A stretch of DNA of 10,557 nt from Paracoccaceae bacterium (GTDB lineage Bacteria > Pseudomonadota > Alphaproteobacteria > Rhodobacterales > Rhodobacteraceae): the NCBI GenBank assembly GCA_018222665.1, contig JAAEZW010000044.1:1-10557 (forward strand), given 5' to 3'. Made by a program: the position numbers and the translations under genes. This document shows positions 1-6,892 of the stretch, in pieces (positions within the stretch are counted from its first letter, which is position 1; each line of letters begins with the position of its first letter). A model generated the notes under the pieces. That model made no database searches. It worked only from the letters and a program-made list of their open reading frames with translations, and had not been told where the DNA came from.

Positions 1-1023
1 GGTATAGGAAATTTTGAAATCGCAAAACCCGCAATTTTATGGATCAACGATGGCTTGATGGCGATTTTCTTCTTTCTCGTAGGCCTCGAAATAAAACGAG
101 AGGTTTTGGCTGGAGAATTATCAAGCTTTGATAAAGCAATTTTGCCAATCATGGCTGCCATTGGAGGCATGGCAGTCCCTGGAATAATCTTTGCAATCGT
201 AAATTGGGGGACGCCTGAAAATCTGAATGGTTGGGCTATTCCAACGGCCACAGACATCGCCTTTGCACTAGGGATATTGGCGTTGATTGGGTCGCGGGCA
301 CCCATTGCATTAAAAATCTTTTTGCTGGCAATCGCGATCATCGACGATTTGGGTGCAATTGTGATCATCGCAATATTCTATACCTCAGAACTCTCAATCA
401 ACGCTCTGTCCATCTCTATGATTGGGTTTGCGGCGGCGATTGCCCTAAACCGCTTGGGGATCCAACGCACTGCGCCCTATTTGTTGGTAGGCATTATAGT
501 GTGGGTGTTTGTGCTAAAATCAGGCGTTCACGCGACTTTGGCAGGAGTGCTAATCGCATTTACCATCCCACTAAAGGCAAAAAATGAAGATGAAGCGCTT
601 CTGTATAAAATGGAACATGGGCTTCACCCTTGGGTTGCTTTTCTGATTTTGCCAGTTTTTGCATTTGCAAATGCAGGCGTGAATTTCACAGGCATTGGCA
701 TTGATGACCTTCTACAGCCACTAACATTGGGAATCGCTGTAGGATTGTTCCTTGGAAAGCAAATCGGAGTCTTCTTAGCGACATGGATTGGTGTCAAAAG
801 TGGGATTGCGCGACTGCCTGAAAACGTTTCGTGGAAACATGTTTATGGTGTTGCTTGCCTGACAGGTGTCGGCTTTACCATGAGTTTGTTCATCGGATCG
901 CTGGCATTCACGACAGCTGATGTGATGAATGCTGTGCGATTGGGCGTGGTCTTAGGTTCGGTTCTATCGGGGATTATTGGGTATTTACTGCTGAAATCCG
1001 CGGCTCATCATTACGCACAATAG
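1..1023 (+). CDS. nhaA: Na+/H+ antiporter NhaA, N-terminus cut by window edge
   Basis: Electroneutrality aside, NhaA exchanges internal Na+ (or Li+) for external H+ across the inner membrane and serves pH and sodium homeostasis. The frame is open from base 1, so the gene begins upstream; 340 residues are visible, against about 388 in E. coli NhaA, so roughly 50 N-terminal residues are missing. The visible part aligns by eye with E. coli NhaA from the LWINDxLMA segment onward. Key residues are present: the Asp of TATDIAFALG (codon at 253-255, E. coli D133), the Asp pair of AIIDDLGAI (343-348, E. coli D163/D164) and the Lys of the LGKQIG segment (E. coli K300). Many hydrophobic helices run throughout. 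It converges on the minus-strand catabolic cluster and is probably unrelated to it in function. Its last 21 sense codons lie inside a 184-bp tandem repeat; a second, slightly different copy of that tail follows downstream. Confidence 0.95.
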   Translation, partial: GIGNFEIAKPAILWINDGLMAIFFFLVGLEIKREVLAGELSSFDKAILPIMAAIGGMAVPGIIFAIVNWGTPENLNGWAIPTATDIAFALGILALIGSRAPIALKIFLLAIAIIDDLGAIVIIAIFYTSELSINALSISMIGFAAAIALNRLGIQRTAPYLLVGIIVWVFVLKSGVHATLAGVLIAFTIPLKAKNEDEALLYKMEHGLHPWVAFLILPVFAFANAGVNFTGIGIDDLLQPLTLGIAVGLFLGKQIGVFLATWIGVKSGIARLPENVSWKHVYGVACLTGVGFTMSLFIGSLAFTTADVMNAVRLGVVLGSVLSGIIGYLLLKSAAHHYAQ

Positions 1024-1141
1024 TTGACCATCAAAGGCTGAGATATGTATTTGCCGCTTCAATATTGAACATTCCGTAAACACGGATTTATTTCTTATTT
1101 GTGATGACTGCGGAGTTCCTCGACCTAAGTTGACATGCGGG
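958..1141 (+). repeat. 184-bp tandem repeat, outer (nhaA-side) copy
   Basis: This unit and the one at 1142-1325 are direct tandem copies with a constant offset of 184 bp and no gaps. I count 13 mismatches over the 180 bases compared, about 93% identity. The unit holds the last 21 sense codons and stop of nhaA plus about 118 bp of non-coding DNA. This copy is continuous with the complete upstream nhaA. The junction is clean: identity with the inner copy ends at 1141, and the inner copy begins at 1142. Confidence 0.95.
1073..1100 (+). terminator. Weak candidate terminator of nhaA
   Basis: A 5-bp stem (TCCGT/ACGGA, 1073-1077 and 1082-1086) with an AAAC loop sits 50 bp after the nhaA stop and is followed by a T-rich run to about 1100. 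The stem is short and AT-interrupted. In the second repeat copy the right arm is changed (CACC instead of CACGG), so the hairpin is not conserved, which weakens the call. Confidence 0.3.
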
Positions 1142-1325
1142 TCGGTTCTATCGGGGATAATTGGGTATTTACTGCTGAAATCCGCAACTCATGATTCCGC
1201 ACAATAGTTGACCATCAAAGGCTGAGATATGTATTTGCCGCTTCAATATTAAAAATTCCGTAAACACCATTTTGTTTCTTATTTGTGATGAATGCGGAGT
1301 TCCTCGACCTAAGTTGACTTGCGGG
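1142..1325 (+). repeat. 184-bp tandem repeat, inner (SDR-side) copy
   Basis: This second copy of the nhaA 3' end and downstream spacer ends two bases before the stop codon of the SDR gene. The nhaA tail is still an intact frame ending in a TAG at 1205-1207. Its predicted end reads KSATHDSAQ, against KSAAHHYAQ in the outer copy, with no frameshift or internal stop. No start codon or promoter was found that would express it, so it is a gene fragment. It is continuous with the SDR gene, whereas the outer copy is continuous with nhaA. Confidence 0.95.
1145..1207 (+). pseudogene. nhaA 3'-end fragment (second copy)
   Basis: These 20 sense codons plus stop are collinear with the nhaA C-terminus and reproduce SVLSGIIGYLLLK, then diverge slightly (A to T, H to D, Y to S). 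One substitution in the helix is silent (ATT to ATA) and a second silent change falls in an Ala codon. Preservation of the frame and the stop fits an allele of a working gene whose body is absent, rather than long decay. Confidence 0.85.
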
Positions 1326-1326
1326 G

Positions 1327-2073
1327 TCAAATACAGCGCCCACCATCGACCTCCATGCAAACGCCAGTTAACATGCTGGCTTCGTCAGAACAAAGAAAAC
1401 AAGCTGCGTTGCCCATATCCTCTGGTGTGGAGAAGCGCCCCAATGGAATGGTTGAGAGGAATTTAGCACGCATCTCCGGCGTATCTTCTCCCATAAACAT
1501 TTTGAGGAGTGGTGTTTCACCCGCCACTGGGTTGATTGCATTCACGCGGATACCTGATGATGCAAGCTCAACCGCCATACCCTTTGTAGCGTTATTCATC
1601 CAACCTTTTGAAGCATTATACCAATTTAGGTGAGGTCGAGGACTTACTCCAGCTGTAGAAGCAACATTTAATATAACCCCAGACCTTTGGCTCTTAAAAA
1701 TAGGTACAATGTGCTTCGCCGTCAAAAAGACCGACTTACAATTGACGGCAAATACTTTGTCGAAATCTTCATCGCTTACTTCTTCCATCGGCGCGGGTAA
1801 GTGAGTGATGCCAGCATTGTTAACTAATATGTCGACCCCACCCAATTCAGCTGAAGCTAAAGCAACCATTTTTAGCACACTGTCATTCTTGGCCACGTTT
1901 GTCTCGGAAGCCTGAACTGCAGTTCCCAACTCATCTGAAAGCTTTTGCGCAGCCTCAATGTTTAAATCAGCAATTAAAACATCTGCGCCTTCAGACACAA
2001 ATTTCCTGACGATGCCCTCACCAAATCCAGAGGCTCCGCCCGTTACAATAGCTTTTTTGCCTTTTAGTCTCAT
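1327..2073 (-). CDS. Short-chain dehydrogenase/reductase (SDR), probably NAD-linked
   Basis: This is a 248-residue classical SDR, the usual size, forming a cytoplasmic Rossmann-fold oxidoreductase that interconverts an alcohol and a carbonyl. Visible motifs: TGGASGFG at residues 11-18 for dinucleotide binding; Asp36 at the end of strand beta-2 (IADLN), which normally favours NAD over NADP; NNAG at 85-88; and the catalytic set Asn111, Ser139, Tyr152 and Lys156 (YNASK). The C-terminus VDGGRCI is typical. The ATG at 2071-2073 is preceded at 7 nt by AGGA (2081-2084), which overlaps the TAG stop of the upstream ALDH gene, with a 9-bp gap, so the two are probably co-transcribed and coupled. Such SDRs are often auto-annotated as 3-oxoacyl-ACP reductase (FabG), but next to an ALDH and an amidase a catabolic alcohol dehydrogenase role is more likely. 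The substrate is unknown. The TGA stop lies immediately beside the end of the 184-bp repeat. Confidence 0.93.
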   Translation of the reverse strand: MRLKGKKAIVTGGASGFGEGIVRKFVSEGADVLIADLNIEAAQKLSDELGTAVQASETNVAKNDSVLKMVALASAELGGVDILVNNAGITHLPAPMEEVSDEDFDKVFAVNCKSVFLTAKHIVPIFKSQRSGVILNVASTAGVSPRPHLNWYNASKGWMNNATKGMAVELASSGIRVNAINPVAGETPLLKMFMGEDTPEMRAKFLSTIPLGRFSTPEDMGNAACFLCSDEASMLTGVCMEVDGGRCI

Positions 2074-2082
2074 CTAAACATC

Positions 2083-3537
2083 CTATCCATGAAGAGCCGC
2101 AACAGTTTTGAGAGTAGTAAATCCATAAAGCGCTTCAAACCCCTTCTCACGCCCATGGCCAGAAAGACCAGTACCTCCAAAAGGAAGTTCCACCCCACCT
2201 CCAGCCCCGTAGTTGTTAAGAAAAACCTGACCAGCGCGCAGCTTCTTGGCCATACGCATCTGGCGGGCTCCATCTGTCGTCCAACAACTGGCTACAAGTC
2301 CAAAATTCGTGCCATTTGCAATCGCAACGGCTTCATCTTCATCCTGAAAGGGGATGACGACCTGTACAGGCCCAAAGATTTCATCCTGGGCTAAAATATG
2401 ATCAGGATGCACACCTGCAAATAAGCTAGGTGCGACATAGGCACCGCCTGATGGAGCATCCTCCAAAATCTTCCCTCGCCCCACAAGCTCAAGCTCCTCA
2501 CCTTTTGCGAGAAATCCTTCAACAAGTTGCTTCTGGCGATGCGATACAAGTGGACCTACATCCCAATCATCCATGGCTGGTCCTGCTTGCAGTGCATTAT
2601 AGCGTTTGGCCATTTTTACCACGACCTCTTCATAAAGACTTTGGTGCACAAGAATACGCGAAGATGCTGAACAGGTTTGCCCCGCATTCTGGATGCCTGC
2701 ATTGACCAAAAACGGTAAAGATGCGTCAAGATCTGCATCTTCAAAAACTACTTGAGGAGATTTTCCACCCAGTTCCAGCGTGACAGGAACAACATTATCA
2801 GCTGCTGTCCTTTGAATTAATTTTCCAACTTCGACGGAACCAGTAAAAGAGATATGATGCACACCCTTATGTCGCGTCAGAGCTGCACCAGCCTCAGACC
2901 CCAAGCCTGGCACCACGTTCAAAGCACCGTCAGGCAAACCTGCCTTGTTTGCAAGCTCTGCAAAAGCCAAAGCCGTCAGGCAGGCTTCCTCAGCGGGTTT
3001 AAGTACACATGCATTGCCTGTAGCCAGTGCAGCACCAACCGACCTTCCAATGATTTGCATAGGGTAATTCCAGGGGATTATATGTCCTGTTACACCGTGT
3101 GGCTCTCGGAGAGTATATACAGTGTAACCATCAAGATACGGAATGGTTTCGCCATGCAGCTTATCAGCTGCTCCAGCGTAAAACTCCATGTAGCGCGCAA
3201 GTGCTAGTACATCAGCTCTTGCCTGTTTGTAAGGTTTTCCAACATCCTGCGCTTCCAGAGTTGCCAATTCATCCTTATGCTCAAGAACAAGATGCCCTAA
3301 ACGCGCTAAAATTCGTCCCCGTTCTGCCGCTGTTGTTTTACCCCAGATACCTTGTAAGGCGCTTTCTGCCGCGAACACAGCTTGGTCGATATCTTCTTTG
3401 CTTCCTTTTGCAATATCACAAAGGACCGAACCATCAGATGGATTAATAAGTGAAAGACACTCATTATTGGCAGGAGAAATCCATCTGCCGCCAATCATGC
3501 ATTTTTCAGGCGCAGCACCTAATGGTCTAAGTGTCAT
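2083..3537 (-). CDS. NAD(P)-dependent aldehyde dehydrogenase
   Basis: This 484-residue member of the ALDH superfamily is full length for the betaine-aldehyde/semialdehyde dehydrogenase type and oxidises an aldehyde to the carboxylate in the cytoplasm. All hallmark residues are present: Asn157 in PWNYP, Lys180 in VLKPAE for cofactor binding, FTGS at 231-234, the general base Glu255 in LELGGKSP, the nucleophile Cys289 in NAGQTCSASSR, and Glu386 in EIFGP. The ATG at 3535-3537 follows a GAGAGAGAA ribosome-binding stretch. The gene lies 9 bp upstream of the SDR, suggesting a paired alcohol-aldehyde-acid oxidation. Its first 39 codons are inside a 244-bp tandem repeat, and a second copy of them sits at 3666-3781, so the 353-bp gap separating it from the amidase is repeat-derived. 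The exact substrate is not predictable; aminoaldehyde, semialdehyde or aromatic aldehyde activity are all possible. Confidence 0.95.
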   Translation of the reverse strand: MTLRPLGAAPEKCMIGGRWISPANNECLSLINPSDGSVLCDIAKGSKEDIDQAVFAAESALQGIWGKTTAAERGRILARLGHLVLEHKDELATLEAQDVGKPYKQARADVLALARYMEFYAGAADKLHGETIPYLDGYTVYTLREPHGVTGHIIPWNYPMQIIGRSVGAALATGNACVLKPAEEACLTALAFAELANKAGLPDGALNVVPGLGSEAGAALTRHKGVHHISFTGSVEVGKLIQRTAADNVVPVTLELGGKSPQVVFEDADLDASLPFLVNAGIQNAGQTCSASSRILVHQSLYEEVVVKMAKRYNALQAGPAMDDWDVGPLVSHRQKQLVEGFLAKGEELELVGRGKILEDAPSGGAYVAPSLFAGVHPDHILAQDEIFGPVQVVIPFQDEDEAVAIANGTNFGLVASCWTTDGARQMRMAKKLRAGQVFLNNYGAGGGVELPFGGTGLSGHGREKGFEALYGFTTLKTVAALHG

Positions 3538-3663
3538 TGTTCTCTCTCAATTCTATTACGCCAAATGCGTTGAGTTTATGTCGACATTTGGACATGGAAT
3601 GCAAAATGCTTTTTGCGTCCGCCTGGTGTTCGTAATCTTAATCACGTCAATCCAATAGCTCCC
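3420..3663 (-). repeat. 244-bp tandem repeat, inner (ALDH-side) copy
   Basis: This unit and the one at 3664-3907 are direct copies with a constant offset of 244 bp and no gaps; I count about 20 mismatches in 240 bases, roughly 92% identity. The unit comprises the first 39 codons of ALDH, the 109-bp non-coding spacer upstream of it, and the last codons of the amidase. This copy is continuous with the complete ALDH gene. The right breakpoint lies within 3663-3667, where the two sequences share a few bases. Confidence 0.95.
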
Positions 3664-3781
3664 ACAGGACCGAACCATCAGATGGATTAATGAGTGAAAG
3701 ACACTCATTATTTGCGGGAGACATCCATCTGCCGCCAATCATACATTTTTCAGGCTCAACACCTAATGGTCTAAGTGTCAT
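3647..3781 (-). pseudogene. Chimeric 44-residue ORF: ALDH start fused to amidase end
   Basis: Read on the minus strand, the second copy of the ALDH start (ATG at 3779-3781, with its own GAGAGTGAA ribosome-binding stretch) runs in frame for 39 codons. It then passes the repeat junction into the last codons of the amidase, ending SVL-WELLD-stop at 3647. It differs from the true ALDH N-terminus only at residues 8, 9 and 20 (A8V, A9E, I20M). It lacks every ALDH motif and cannot be active. It is a by-product of the repeat junction, not a designed small protein, although it could be translated. Confidence 0.85.
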
Positions 3782-3907
3782 TGTTCACTCTCAATTCTAT
3801 TACGCCAAATGCGTTGAGTTTATGTTGACGTTTGGAGATGGAACGCAAAACGTTTTTCGCTTCCGCTTTGTGTTCGTAGTCTTAATCATGTCAATCCAAT
3901 AGCTCCC
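3664..3907 (-). repeat. 244-bp tandem repeat, outer (amidase-side) copy
   Basis: This copy is continuous with the full amidase gene on its right and stops at ALDH codon 39 on its left. Mismatches against the inner copy are unevenly spread: 7 in the 116 bp of ALDH coding sequence, of which 4 are silent, versus about 13 in the 109 bp of spacer. That pattern suggests both ALDH starts were under protein-level selection, as expected for two alleles. Confidence 0.95.
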
Positions 3908-5321
3908 ACAGCGGTTCCGACATTCGCCCAACACGACTTTCAATCTCTCCCATTGCATTACAAATCAAATCTTCGCGCCATCGCTGTCCAACAAGTTGCA
4001 CCCCAATCGGTTGCTGTCCACCTTGTAGAATTGACAGGCGAGCCGGAACAATTCCGGCCGGGAGTCCTACATAATTCATTGAATATGAGTAAAGCGCTGC
4101 ACCTAAAACTTCGCGTACCCCTTCTGCCCCTTCTAAATCTCGATCAGGTTTAAAGATGGGATTTGGAAGAAACGGTGTTAAGACCAATGGATAAGTATCC
4201 ATAAACTCAGACCACATGCGCGCATAGTAAGTTCGCTTTGCCAGCGCCTCAACGAACTCTTCTTTGTCCATTTGAGGAAATTGTCGGTAATACTCTTCAA
4301 ATACCATTTTGATCGCCGGTGAACCATGGGTTTGAATATCAGCTCCAATTGTATGCGAAACTTCGGTGAGTAATGCACGGTATCCCTCCATTGCGCACTC
4401 TCTTAGCAACGGCAGATCCACTTCTTCCACCTCATATCCCGCATCAATAAGTGCTGATTTTGCTTCATCAAGCGCTTTTGAAACCTCTGGGTCCAGATTG
4501 AATTCATACATGTTCTTAGTAAACGCGACTTTGACTGGCGTTTTTAGACGCTCTCCATCCCATGGCACAGGCGCATGAAAAGGATCTCCCAAGCATGGTT
4601 GTACGGCTGTTTGCATTCCAAGCCTAAGGTCATCGACAGAACGGGCGAGGAATCCTTGGACTGACATCTGTTGAGCGAGAACGCCTCTTTCGACTTTTTG
4701 ACTTGGGTTCCATGCAGGCACGCGATTTAGTCCCGGCTTTATCGTTACGGCTCCTGTTGCATAGGCAGGAAAACGTAAAGAACCGCCTATGTCGTTACCA
4801 TGCGCTAAGGCACCAATTCCTGACATAACGGCAGCGCCAGCGCCGCCGGAAGACCCACCCGGTGAAGCATGTAAACCCCAAGGATTATGAGTTCTACCAT
4901 AAAGCCTGTTTTCAGTTTCCGCCCGAAACGAAAATTCAGGTGTGTTCGTACGCCCTATCACAATGGCACCAGCATTTAATAAATTAGTCACGAGGGGCGC
5001 ATTTTTTTCAGCGATAATATCCTTGAATGCAAATACTCCGTTTGAGGTTGGTGATCCGGCCTGATCGACATTGATCTTAATCGTCACCGGGACACCGTGG
5101 AGCGGTCCGAGTTCAGCTCCTGACGCTCTTTTGGCGTCTAAATAACACGCCCTTTCAAGCGCAGCCGTGCTGAGGTCTTCAACCACTGCATTCAGTTGTG
5201 GGTTGATTTTCGCCATTCTATCAACGTGCGATTGTGTAACCTGCTCCGCAGAAATATCACCCACTCGCGTCAGTCGTGATATTTCAACTGCACTCAACCG
5301 CCAAAAATCTATTTCATTCAT
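3891..5321 (-). CDS. Amidase-signature (AS) family hydrolase
   Basis: This 476-residue protein is full length for the AS family, cytoplasmic enzymes that hydrolyse amide bonds with a Ser-cisSer-Lys triad. The triad is readable: Lys82 (PVTIKIN), cis-Ser157 in PGGSSGG (155-160) and nucleophile Ser181 in GNDIGGSLRFPA. The Ser-Ser spacing of 24 residues equals that of FAAH (217/241). The start ATG (5319-5321) overlaps the ATPase stop as ATGA and is preceded at 9 nt by GGAAGG (5331-5336), indicating translational coupling to the transporter. The enzyme therefore most likely acts on the imported compound, releasing ammonia or an amine plus an acid. There is no GatC or GatB neighbour, so a role as Glu-tRNA amidotransferase GatA is unlikely. 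Automatic annotation may give amidase, 6-aminohexanoate-cyclic-dimer hydrolase or GatA; the specificity remains open. Its last codons fall in the 244-bp repeat. Confidence 0.94.
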   Translation of the reverse strand: MNEIDFWRLSAVEISRLTRVGDISAEQVTQSHVDRMAKINPQLNAVVEDLSTAALERACYLDAKRASGAELGPLHGVPVTIKINVDQAGSPTSNGVFAFKDIIAEKNAPLVTNLLNAGAIVIGRTNTPEFSFRAETENRLYGRTHNPWGLHASPGGSSGGAGAAVMSGIGALAHGNDIGGSLRFPAYATGAVTIKPGLNRVPAWNPSQKVERGVLAQQMSVQGFLARSVDDLRLGMQTAVQPCLGDPFHAPVPWDGERLKTPVKVAFTKNMYEFNLDPEVSKALDEAKSALIDAGYEVEEVDLPLLRECAMEGYRALLTEVSHTIGADIQTHGSPAIKMVFEEYYRQFPQMDKEEFVEALAKRTYYARMWSEFMDTYPLVLTPFLPNPIFKPDRDLEGAEGVREVLGAALYSYSMNYVGLPAGIVPARLSILQGGQQPIGVQLVGQRWREDLICNAMGEIESRVGRMSEPLWELLD

Positions 5322-6892
5322 ATGTTTATACCTTCCACAGGCTGGATTTGTGGCGCAGACGCAATCAATTTTTTAGTGTAATCATGATGCGGTGAATGAA
5401 AAACCGTTTTTGTATCACCATGCTCTATGATCCTCCCATCTCTCATCACAAGAACACGATCTGAAATGGCTTTGACAACAGTGAGATCGTGAGTAATGAA
5501 AAGATAGGTCAAACCTCGCTCTGTAGAAAGTTTTGCCAACAGATCGAGTATCTGCGCTCGTATCGAAACATCGAGAGCTGATACTGCCTCATCGAGAATG
5601 ATAAGCTCAGGCTTTATGATTAAAGCACGAGCAATAGCAATTCTCTGTCTCTGCCCACCCGAAAATTCATGGATGTATTTATTCCGATCTTCGGCCTCAA
5701 GGCCAACAGAAACTAAACTCTCCACGATCTCATCGTTTGTGGCTGACCGTCCCAAACGAAAAAAGGGTTCAGAAACAAGACGACCCACTTTGTGTCTCGG
5801 ATTAAAAGATCCATAGGGGTCTTGAAACACAACTTGCATTTTTTCTCGGGCCGTCTCATCGGCGAAAACATCCCTTCCATTAAGTGTTATCACACCACCC
5901 TGTGTGTCATCCAAACCCATGATTGCACGTGATAAGGTGGATTTCCCACATCCACTCTCCCCTACGAGTCCCAGACATTCACCCTTGTAAATGTTGAAGC
6001 TCACATCATTCAGTGCACGAAAAGGGGCAGGTTTTTTTATCAGAGACTTTCGAGCCATTGGATAATCGCGAACAACATTCTGCACAGATAGAAGAACGGT
6101 GTCCTCAACCTGTCCTAACCTTTCAGGTTGATGGGTTGAAGCTTTAAAGAGCGACTTTGTATAGGGATGATTCATATTGCTGTGGAGCGCTTTAGCCTGA
6201 CCACACTCAACCACTTTGCCATTATTCATAATAACGATGTGATCTGCTATGTCTGTCACAACGGCAAGATCATGCGTTATAAGCATCAGTCCCATGCCGT
6301 CTTCGGCTACCAGACGCTGAAGCAGCCGAAGAATCTCCGCCTGTGTAGTTACATCAAGTGCTGTTGTAGGTTCGTCAGCAATCAATAGCTTTGGCTGCAA
6401 GGCAATTGCCATCGCTATGACGACGCGCTGGCGTTGACCTCCAGAAAGTTCGTGCGGATATCGGCTCAGAGGAAAGCGCTCTTGTGGAAGTTCGCATTTT
6501 CTAAGGGTGTTTGCTGCTTGCACCATAGCATCTGATCGCGAGACACGTTGATGAATGCGTATGGTTTCAGCCACTTGCTGCCCAATAGTCTGTACAGGAT
6601 TTAGTGCCGTCATGGGTTCTTGAAACACCATGCCCACGGCCCGCCCTCGTATATTGCAGAGTGTTTTTTCATCAGCTTGTAAGATTTCGATATCTGATAA
6701 AGCTATCGAACCCGAACACTTTGCGCCTTCAGGCAATAATTGCATCACAGAGAGCGCAGTCAGCGATTTACCGGACCCACTTTCTCCAATCACGCCACAT
6801 ATTTCACCAGGCCCAATATCCATTGATACACAATCCAGTATAGATTGACCATGAATGGACAAACTCAAGTCTTGGATACTCAGAAGACTCAT
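5318..6892 (-). CDS. Peptide-type ABC transporter, fused two-domain ATPase (DppD-DppF-like)
   Basis: This 524-residue protein carries both nucleotide-binding domains that are separate proteins in classical Dpp/Opp systems. Domain 1: Walker A GESGSGKS at 36-43, Q-loop Gln91, signature LSGGQRQR at 149-156, Walker B LLIADEP at 169-175, H-loop His207. Domain 2: Walker A GESGCGKS at 311-318, Gln357, signature FSGGQRQR at 410-417, Walker B with D434-E435, His468. Each domain is followed by the HPYTK/HDYTK tail of the oligopeptide/dipeptide branch. The frame is open farther upstream to 7051, but the ATG at 6890-6892 is chosen. It overlaps the permease stop as ATGA, has GGAGGA at 6900-6905 with 7-nt spacing, and begins directly at the conserved MSLLSIQDLS. 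Fused ATPases of this kind (GsiA, YejF style) are common in alphaproteobacteria. It powers import together with the two permeases encoded just upstream. Confidence 0.95.
   Translation of the reverse strand: MSLLSIQDLSLSIHGQSILDCVSMDIGPGEICGVIGESGSGKSLTALSVMQLLPEGAKCSGSIALSDIEILQADEKTLCNIRGRAVGMVFQEPMTALNPVQTIGQQVAETIRIHQRVSRSDAMVQAANTLRKCELPQERFPLSRYPHELSGGQRQRVVIAMAIALQPKLLIADEPTTALDVTTQAEILRLLQRLVAEDGMGLMLITHDLAVVTDIADHIVIMNNGKVVECGQAKALHSNMNHPYTKSLFKASTHQPERLGQVEDTVLLSVQNVVRDYPMARKSLIKKPAPFRALNDVSFNIYKGECLGLVGESGCGKSTLSRAIMGLDDTQGGVITLNGRDVFADETAREKMQVVFQDPYGSFNPRHKVGRLVSEPFFRLGRSATNDEIVESLVSVGLEAEDRNKYIHEFSGGQRQRIAIARALIIKPELIILDEAVSALDVSIRAQILDLLAKLSTERGLTYLFITHDLTVVKAISDRVLVMRDGRIIEHGDTKTVFHSPHHDYTKKLIASAPQIQPVEGINI

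Noticed and set aside
55..1023. nhaA starting at the TTG at base 55
   Set aside because: The frame is open and matches NhaA back to base 1 (ILWINDG segment), so the real start is outside the window.
958..1325. Insertion sequence or attachment-site duplication beside nhaA
   Set aside because: There is no transposase or integrase, no terminal inverted repeats and no tRNA. The unit is simply the nhaA end plus spacer, far too long for a target-site duplication.
2089..2705. Plus-strand ORFs opposite ALDH and similar antisense frames across the cluster
   Set aside because: They overlap genes with full sets of catalytic motifs, have no family similarity and lack ribosome-binding sites.
3601..3616. 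Hairpin GCAAAA-tgct-TTTTGC as intercistronic terminator or RNA element
   Set aside because: It is AT-rich with no following T-run, and the same stem is largely broken in the other repeat copy at 3845-3860, so it is not conserved.
3885..3896. TTGACA on the minus strand at the amidase stop as an internal promoter for ALDH
   Set aside because: It arises from the Leu-Asp-stop codons, the other repeat copy reads TTGACG, and no acceptable -10 follows at 16-18 nt.
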